From positions 1-10,366 of the forward strand of contig CAKTFF010000047.1 of assembly GCA_934553185.1 (NCBI GenBank): a stretch of DNA of 10,366 bases, in the 5' to 3' direction. This document shows, piece after piece, positions 6,601 to 10,366 of this stretch. Every line of letters starts with the position of its first letter. The first letter of the stretch is position 1. The stretch is from an uncultured Devosia sp. Lineage in GTDB: Bacteria; Pseudomonadota; Alphaproteobacteria; Rhizobiales; Devosiaceae. The notes below the pieces were generated by a model. That model made no database searches. It saw only the letters and a program-made list of their open reading frames with translations, and was not told where the DNA came from. The position numbers and the translations under genes were made by a program.

Positions 6601-8061
6601 TTAGCCGCCCACGATGCTGCGGCTGACGCGTCCGTCGCGCTGGATGATGATCTGCCAAGTACGCACCCGCTGCGAAGCAGCATCGGCAAAGGCCTGTGCC
6701 GTTTCCATCGGCACGTCATTGAGCGCCAGGATCACATCATCGACCCGCAGTCCCATCTGCTCTGCCGGAGAACCCGGCGTAACGGCGGTGACGATCACGC
6801 CGCGTGCGTCATAGGGCAGCCCCTTGGCCTCGGCGAGCGCCGGATCGAGTTCGCGCACGCTGGTGCCGCTGAAGCGCGAGCCCTCGCCGATGGTTGCCAG
6901 CATGTCCTCCCCGGCCACGGGCGCAGCCTCGATGGTGAACTGGACCGTTTCGGTGTTGCCACCGCGCAGCCGCTCTAACACAGCCGTCTCGCCGATCGGC
7001 TTGGTCGCCAACCGGAAATTGAACCCGCTCGGGTCATCCACGCGCACGCCATCAACCGAAAGGATCACGTCACCTGCCGCAAAGCCGGCTCGCGCGGCAG
7101 GACCATCCGGCGCCAGTTCGGCGATCAGCGCACCACGCGGCGCCGTCATCCCCAGGCTCTCGGCAATATCGGCACTCACCGCCTGCATCTTGGCGCCAAA
7201 CCATGGGCGCACGATCTCGCCGCCGCTGATGCCGGCCTCGGCGACCAGTCGCGCCATGTTGGCTGGAATGGCAAAGCCGATGCCGACCGATCCGCCGGTC
7301 TGCGAATAGATGGCCGTGTTGATGCCGACCAGGCGCCCATCAAGGTCAACCAGCGCGCCGCCGGAATTGCCCGGATTGATCGCCGCGTCCGTCTGAATAA
7401 AGAACTCGTAGTCGGAGCTTTCAACGCCCGTGCGCGCCAGTGCCGAGACGATACCGCTGGTCACCGTCTGCCCCACGCCGAAGGGATTGCCGATGGCCAG
7501 CACCAGGTCACCCACAGGCAGGGCATCAGAGTCGGCAAAGGCAATGGCGGGAAAGCTCGTCTGCCCTGGATCGCGCACGCGCAACACGGCAAGATCAGTC
7601 TGCGCATCCTCGATGGCGATATCGACGGCAAACTCGCGTCCGTCCGATAAGGCGATCCGCACTTCCGTAGCGCCTTCGATCACGTGTCGGTTGGTCAGGA
7701 TGACACCGCTCTGGTCGACAATGACGCCCGACCCAAGCGAACGCGACTCGCGGGGGCGGCTTTGCAATTGCCCGCGGCCAAAGAACCGCGAAAAGAACGG
7801 GTCCTTGGCAAACGGCGACGCCGCGCGTTGCTCGACCCGCGTGGCATAAACATTGACCACCGATGGCGACACGGCCGACACCACCGGCGCAAAGCTGAGG
7901 CGCACCTGCCCTTCGCTCTGCGGCACCACGCGGTCTTCGGACAGCGCCGGTGCCTCAGTCTGCGCCACCGCAGGCGCGTTCCACGGCCGGTAAGCAAGCG
8001 TCCCACCCACGGCCAGAACCGCCACAGCGCAACCCGAGAGGATAAATGTCCGCATTTTCAT
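6601..8061 (-). CDS. Periplasmic Do-like serine endoprotease/chaperone (DegP/DegQ family, HtrA)
   Basis: Deg/HtrA proteases degrade or refold misfolded envelope proteins in the periplasm. From the ATG at 8059-8061 the protein has 486 residues. An N-terminal signal peptide (basic start, hydrophobic 5-21) has a probable cleavage site after Ala33 (AVA/QT). The trypsin-like domain carries the triad His126 (NRHVIEG), Asp156 (TDLAVL) and Ser233 (GNSGG). PDZ1 lies at about 286-378 and PDZ2 at about 400-484, the two-PDZ layout of DegP/DegQ rather than DegS. The LA loop (about 78-107) is short, as in DegQ-like forms. The frame stays open to 8247, but the extra 62 residues would bury the signal peptide and overlap the divergent gene, so I rejected that start. 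The ribosome site is weak; an ATG two codons downstream is a possible alternative. It appears to head the leftward operon. Confidence 0.93.
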   Translation of the reverse strand: MKMRTFILSGCAVAVLAVGGTLAYRPWNAPAVAQTEAPALSEDRVVPQSEGQVRLSFAPVVSAVSPSVVNVYATRVEQRAASPFAKDPFFSRFFGRGQLQSRPRESRSLGSGVIVDQSGVILTNRHVIEGATEVRIALSDGREFAVDIAIEDAQTDLAVLRVRDPGQTSFPAIAFADSDALPVGDLVLAIGNPFGVGQTVTSGIVSALARTGVESSDYEFFIQTDAAINPGNSGGALVDLDGRLVGINTAIYSQTGGSVGIGFAIPANMARLVAEAGISGGEIVRPWFGAKMQAVSADIAESLGMTAPRGALIAELAPDGPAARAGFAAGDVILSVDGVRVDDPSGFNFRLATKPIGETAVLERLRGGNTETVQFTIEAAPVAGEDMLATIGEGSRFSGTSVRELDPALAEAKGLPYDARGVIVTAVTPGSPAEQMGLRVDDVILALNDVPMETAQAFADAASQRVRTWQIIIQRDGRVSRSIVGG

Positions 8062-8113
8062 TGCAACACCATCGCAAAAGCCCCTTTTCGGATCAGCCAA
8101 ACGCCCGGAATCT

Positions 8114-8132
8114 GTCACGAAAATGGCGTCAC
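8114..8132. promoter_or_regulatory. Tandem GTCAC repeat in the divergent promoter region, candidate regulator site
   Basis: Two identical GTCAC pentamers at 8114-8118 and 8128-8132 are spaced 14 bases start to start, in the same orientation, 53 bases upstream of the protease start and on the far side of the decarboxylase promoter. Direct repeats of this sort are typical binding sites of OmpR-family response regulators. The envelope-stress regulator ChvI is a reasonable suspect for a protease of this type, but that identification is a guess from memory of its site. Confidence 0.25.
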
Positions 8133-8164
8133 ACGCCGGTCGTATTGAGGCGGCAAATAAGCCA

Positions 8165-8193
8165 TTGCGTGAGGGGGTCCATGTCCCTATATG
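8165..8193 (+). promoter_or_regulatory. Probable housekeeping promoter of the PLP decarboxylase gene
   Basis: A -35-like TTGCGT at 8165-8170 and a -10-like TATATG at 8188-8193 are separated by 17 bases. Read one base earlier, the -10 is CTATAT (8187-8192), the form favoured in Rhizobiales-type sigma-70 promoters. Transcription would start near 8200, giving a leader of about 40 bases before the ATG at 8240. The -35 match is only partial. Confidence 0.5.
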
Positions 8194-8239
8194 CAGCGCT
8201 CGTTTCCCGCATATTTCAGCCCCGAAAGGCCAGTCGTCC

Positions 8240-9421
8240 ATGACCACCGAGCCGAAGCACGTTTATTCGAACACCTCCGCCCTGATCGCGGCGGAAGCCC
8301 CGGATTATCCGGCCTTTTTGTTCTCCGAACGCGAGCTTCACAAGGCCACAAAGGTGTTCCGCAAGGGCTTCGACGGGCTGCTGACCTATGCAGTCAAGTG
8401 CAATCCCTCCCCCCACATCATCGCCCAGCTCCATCGCGAAGGCCTCAAGGCCTTTGACGTGGCGTCCAACACCGAAATGGAGCTGGTGCGCGACCATGCG
8501 CCGGGCGCGGTGATGCACTACAACAACCCCATCAAGAACAAGCGCGAAATTGCCCGCGCCTATGAAGAGTTCGGCGTCCGCTCCTTCACCATCGACCACC
8601 CTCAGCAGCTCGACCAGCTTGCCGCCGTCGTGTCCCCGTCCCGCGACGTGGAAGTCACCACCCGCTTCAAGGCGGGCAAGGCGCTCAAGTCCTACGACTT
8701 CGGCATCAAGTTCGGCGTCATGGAACAGGGTGCAGCCGAGATCGTCTCCATGGTCGATCAGATGGGCTATACGCCCAGCCTCTGCTTCCATGTCGGATCG
8801 CAGTGCGAAGACGCTTATGCCTATGAGCGCCATATCGCGGCAGCGGCGCGCATCGTCGATGAATCCGGCATTGAGCTTAAGCGCCTCAATATCGGCGGCG
8901 GCTATCCGGCCCCCTACCCGACCAGCGAAGCCCCGCCGATGGACTACTATTTCGAGACCATCGCCACGGCGGTCCACGACCATTTCGGCGAAAAGCGCAA
9001 ACCCGAGCTGATCATCGAACCGGGTCGCGCACTTGTGACGTCGTCAACCTCCCTGCTCCTACGCGTCAAGCATCAGCGCGGCGGCCAGTCGGTTTACGTC
9101 AATGACGGCGCCTATGGCTCGCTGATGGAAGTCAAGTTCATGCACTTCACCCCACCGGTCCGCGTCTGGCGCGGCGCCCGCGTCCATGACAATGACCAGG
9201 ACTTTTCCGAGTTCACCATCTGGGGTCCCACCTGCGACAGCTACGACGTGCTGCCCCAGGTCTTCACCCTGCCTGCCGATATCGACGAAGACGACTGGAT
9301 CGAGTTCGGCTTGATGGGCGCCTATACTCAGGCCTCGCTCACCCCCTTCAACGGCTTCGACCGCCGCGACCAGTTCTGGGTCGAGGAAGTCTATACCGGC
9401 AAGGACCAGCAGCCGGAATAA
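8240..9421 (+). CDS. Fold-type III PLP-dependent decarboxylase, ornithine/lysine decarboxylase family
   Basis: This family decarboxylates ornithine (or lysine) to putrescine (or cadaverine), the entry to polyamine synthesis, in the cytoplasm. The 393 residues show the alanine-racemase-like barrel and C-terminal beta domain: the PLP Schiff-base Lys53 in YAVKCNP, His184 in FHVGSQ (stacks on the PLP ring), the phosphate loop IGGGYP at 218-223, EPGR at 260-263, Cys332 and Asp333 in GPTCDS (completing the active site across the dimer), and Tyr362 in GAYT. The loop NNPIKNKREIARAY (95-108) replaces the GNTIK-type loop of the well-known rhizobial lysine/ornithine enzymes, so this is a different branch and its substrate is less certain. 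The frame extends back to 8123, but the ATG at 8240 has AAAGG 10 bases upstream and lies behind a good promoter, so the longer start is unlikely. It is monocistronic, ended by the hairpin after its stop codon. Confidence 0.9.
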   Translation: MTTEPKHVYSNTSALIAAEAPDYPAFLFSERELHKATKVFRKGFDGLLTYAVKCNPSPHIIAQLHREGLKAFDVASNTEMELVRDHAPGAVMHYNNPIKNKREIARAYEEFGVRSFTIDHPQQLDQLAAVVSPSRDVEVTTRFKAGKALKSYDFGIKFGVMEQGAAEIVSMVDQMGYTPSLCFHVGSQCEDAYAYERHIAAAARIVDESGIELKRLNIGGGYPAPYPTSEAPPMDYYFETIATAVHDHFGEKRKPELIIEPGRALVTSSTSLLLRVKHQRGGQSVYVNDGAYGSLMEVKFMHFTPPVRVWRGARVHDNDQDFSEFTIWGPTCDSYDVLPQVFTLPADIDEDDWIEFGLMGAYTQASLTPFNGFDRRDQFWVEEVYTGKDQQPE

Positions 9422-9434
9422 GATGAACCTCAAC

Positions 9435-9458
9435 AAATCCCCGCTGCGGCGGGGATTT
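9435..9458 (+). terminator. Intrinsic terminator after the decarboxylase gene
   Basis: A perfect 10-bp inverted repeat (AAATCCCCGC at 9435-9444, GCGGGGATTT at 9449-9458) encloses a TGCG tetraloop, 13 bases after the decarboxylase stop. The stem ends in ATTT and is followed by CCATTTC rather than a clean T-run. Its A/T-flanked symmetry would let it fold on either strand, but no minus-strand gene ends here. Confidence 0.8.
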
Positions 9459-9505
9459 CCATTTCACGCCTTTTCCACCCCGATCCCAGCATATCGGAAC
9501 TGAAA

Positions 9506-10045
9506 ATGCACCCCATCCTACCCCTGTCGGCTCTGGGCCGCCGTATCATGATCAACGGCCCCAGCAATGCCGGCAAGTCGACTTTGGCTGATGCAATCAG
9601 CCGCAAGCTCGGCGTTCCAGCAATCCATCTCGACCTCTTCAGCCATCTACCCAACACGGACTGGGAGCCGCGCAACACCAAGGAGTTCCACGCCCTGCAC
9701 GAAGCCGCCATTCTTGATGAAGAGTGGGTCATGGACGGCAACTATTCTGCGATCATGCCGCAACGCTATGCCCGCGCAACCGGCGTGATCATCATCGATG
9801 ACCATTTTCTCAAGCGCTATGTCCGCTACTTTCGCCGCACTCTGTTCGAGTCCAACCGGGTCGGCAGCGTGGCGGGCGGCAGGGACAGCATTAAGTGGGA
9901 GATGATTGCTTTCATCTGGAAAAGTCGTAACGCAGGCAAATACCGGCAGATGGCAGCCGGCTACGACCTGCCTGTAGTCATATGCAACTCGCTCGGCGAG
10001 CTCCAGCAACTCTACGCTGCCTGGAGTTTGGAGCGGAGACGCTAA
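9506..10045 (+). CDS. Small P-loop NTPase, adenylate-kinase-like / FlaR (DNA topology modulation)-related protein
   Basis: The 179 residues begin with a P-loop kinase fold: strand RRIMIN, then Walker A GPSNAGKST at 18-26 (Lys24). The LGVPAIHLDLFSH block (35-47) and the EEWVMDGNYS block (72-81) follow, both typical of proteins labelled FlaR-related or topology modulation protein; VIIIDD at 94-99 is the Walker B-like strand, and an arginine-rich lid-like stretch (KRYVRYFRRTLF) follows at 103-114. The fold suggests phosphate transfer from ATP to a small molecule, but the acceptor is unknown and the topology label rests on weak old evidence. The ATG at 9506 has a modest GGA 7 bases upstream; an ATG at residue 15 is possible but would leave a very short first strand. 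It stands alone after a terminator, ending 3 bases from the convergent VOC gene. Confidence 0.75.
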   Translation: MHPILPLSALGRRIMINGPSNAGKSTLADAISRKLGVPAIHLDLFSHLPNTDWEPRNTKEFHALHEAAILDEEWVMDGNYSAIMPQRYARATGVIIIDDHFLKRYVRYFRRTLFESNRVGSVAGGRDSIKWEMIAFIWKSRNAGKYRQMAAGYDLPVVICNSLGELQQLYAAWSLERRR

Positions 10046-10048
10046 GCA

Positions 10049-10366
10049 TTAGCCCAGTTCCTCGGCCAGCCCGATGAGAATGCCTTCCGGTCCGCGGATA
10101 TAGCAAAGCCTGTAGGTGTCTCCAAAGCGTACCACCTCGTCTACCAGCTTCGCCCCATGTCGGTAGAGACGCTCGAGCGTGTCGTCGAGATCGTCTACGG
10201 CAAACATCATCCGCTAATAGCCAAGCGCGTCAGACCCTGCCATCCGGTGGTCGGACGACGGCGCGGGCGCAAGGAAGCGAACGAGTTCCAGCCGGCTATG
10301 ACCATCCGGCGTGCGCATCATGCCAATCTCCACCTGTTGGTCACGCACCCCGGTAACACGGCCGGC
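10049..10366 (-). pseudogene. VOC/glyoxalase-family gene with an in-frame TAG (partial at the window's right edge)
   Basis: Reading leftward from the window edge, one frame encodes 106 codons of a VOC (vicinal oxygen chelate) protein, interrupted only by TAG at 10214-10216. Before the stop are GVRDQQVEIGMMRTPDGHS and RLELVRFLAP followed by a DHRMAGSDALGY linker; after it come RMMFAVDDLDDTLERL, the YRHGAKLVDEV helix-strand turn, YRLCYIRGPEGILIGLAEELG and TAA at 10049-10051. Both halves read as one continuous family sequence, so a single nonsense change (for example TTG or TGG to TAG) or a base-call error is the simplest cause. The ATGATG at 10205-10210, one codon after the TAG, could restart a 53-residue second module, but no ribosome site precedes it. 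The substrate is unknown; the family includes glyoxalases, dioxygenases and resistance proteins. The N-terminus lies outside the window. Confidence 0.8.

Noticed and set aside
8062..8160. Heat-shock (RpoH) or housekeeping promoter for the protease on the minus strand
   Set aside because: I found no CTTG plus CYTATNT-like pair or a good sigma-70 pair with acceptable spacing; nothing rises above chance.
8216..8983. A 255-codon minus-strand frame inside the decarboxylase gene
   Set aside because: The plus-strand protein keeps every catalytic residue of the family; the antisense frame shows only compositional bias.
10211..10219. Stop-codon read-through or recoding (for example pyrrolysine) at the TAG in the VOC gene
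   Set aside because: Nothing supports an amber-suppressing system here, and another gene in the window (folK) uses TAG as a normal stop; nonsense mutation or base error is simpler.
1..10366. Mobile elements, CRISPR arrays, tRNA/rRNA genes, toxin-antitoxin or defence genes
   Set aside because: No transposase or integrase motifs, regular repeats, tRNA-like cloverleaf or defence-type domains were seen; the genes are tightly packed housekeeping functions.

Overview
The window is GC-rich, densely packed bacterial chromosome, best matched to an alphaproteobacterium of the order Hyphomicrobiales (Devosia-like; the family is a guess from protein wording, the class is firmer). The main clue is an ATP12-family F1-ATPase assembly chaperone, which among bacteria is known essentially from Alphaproteobacteria. 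It sits at the end of a Deg protease / rarA / crcB / rluC / HAD / atp12 run that I recall from that order. A CTATAT-type -10 element before the decarboxylase gene also fits.

Layout, left to right. (1) 2-607, plus strand: C-terminal part of an SLC13-type membrane transporter, cut by the window edge. (2) 682-2381, plus strand: a compact folP-folB-folK operon covering three steps of tetrahydrofolate synthesis (FolB makes the aldol product, FolK pyrophosphorylates it, FolP condenses it with p-aminobenzoate). (3) 2378-8061, minus strand: six genes read right to left, deg protease, rarA, crcB, rluC, HAD phosphatase, atp12. The last four are joined by overlaps of 4 to 8 bp (ATGA, GTGA and an 8-bp overlap) or by a short gap. 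The folK and atp12 stop codons share one CTAG palindrome. (4) 8062-8239: a divergent intergenic region with a credible promoter for the rightward gene and a tandem GTCAC repeat on the protease side. (5) 8240-9421, plus strand: a fold-type III PLP decarboxylase of the ornithine/lysine (polyamine) family, ended by a strong symmetrical hairpin. (6) 9506-10045, plus strand: a small P-loop kinase-like protein of the FlaR/topology-modulation type. (7) 10049-10366, minus strand: the end of a VOC/glyoxalase-family gene interrupted by an in-frame TAG between its two structural modules, probably a pseudogene.

Most of the content is conserved housekeeping: folate synthesis, periplasmic protein quality control, replication-fork maintenance, fluoride export, 23S rRNA modification, phosphatase repair, ATP synthase assembly and polyamine synthesis. 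I found no phage, IS, CRISPR, toxin-antitoxin or biosynthetic cluster, and no convincing new multi-gene system. The points most worth a second look are the broken VOC gene, the shared-stop convergent junction, the tandem GTCAC motif in front of the protease gene, and the start sites, where the longest reading frames are misleading.
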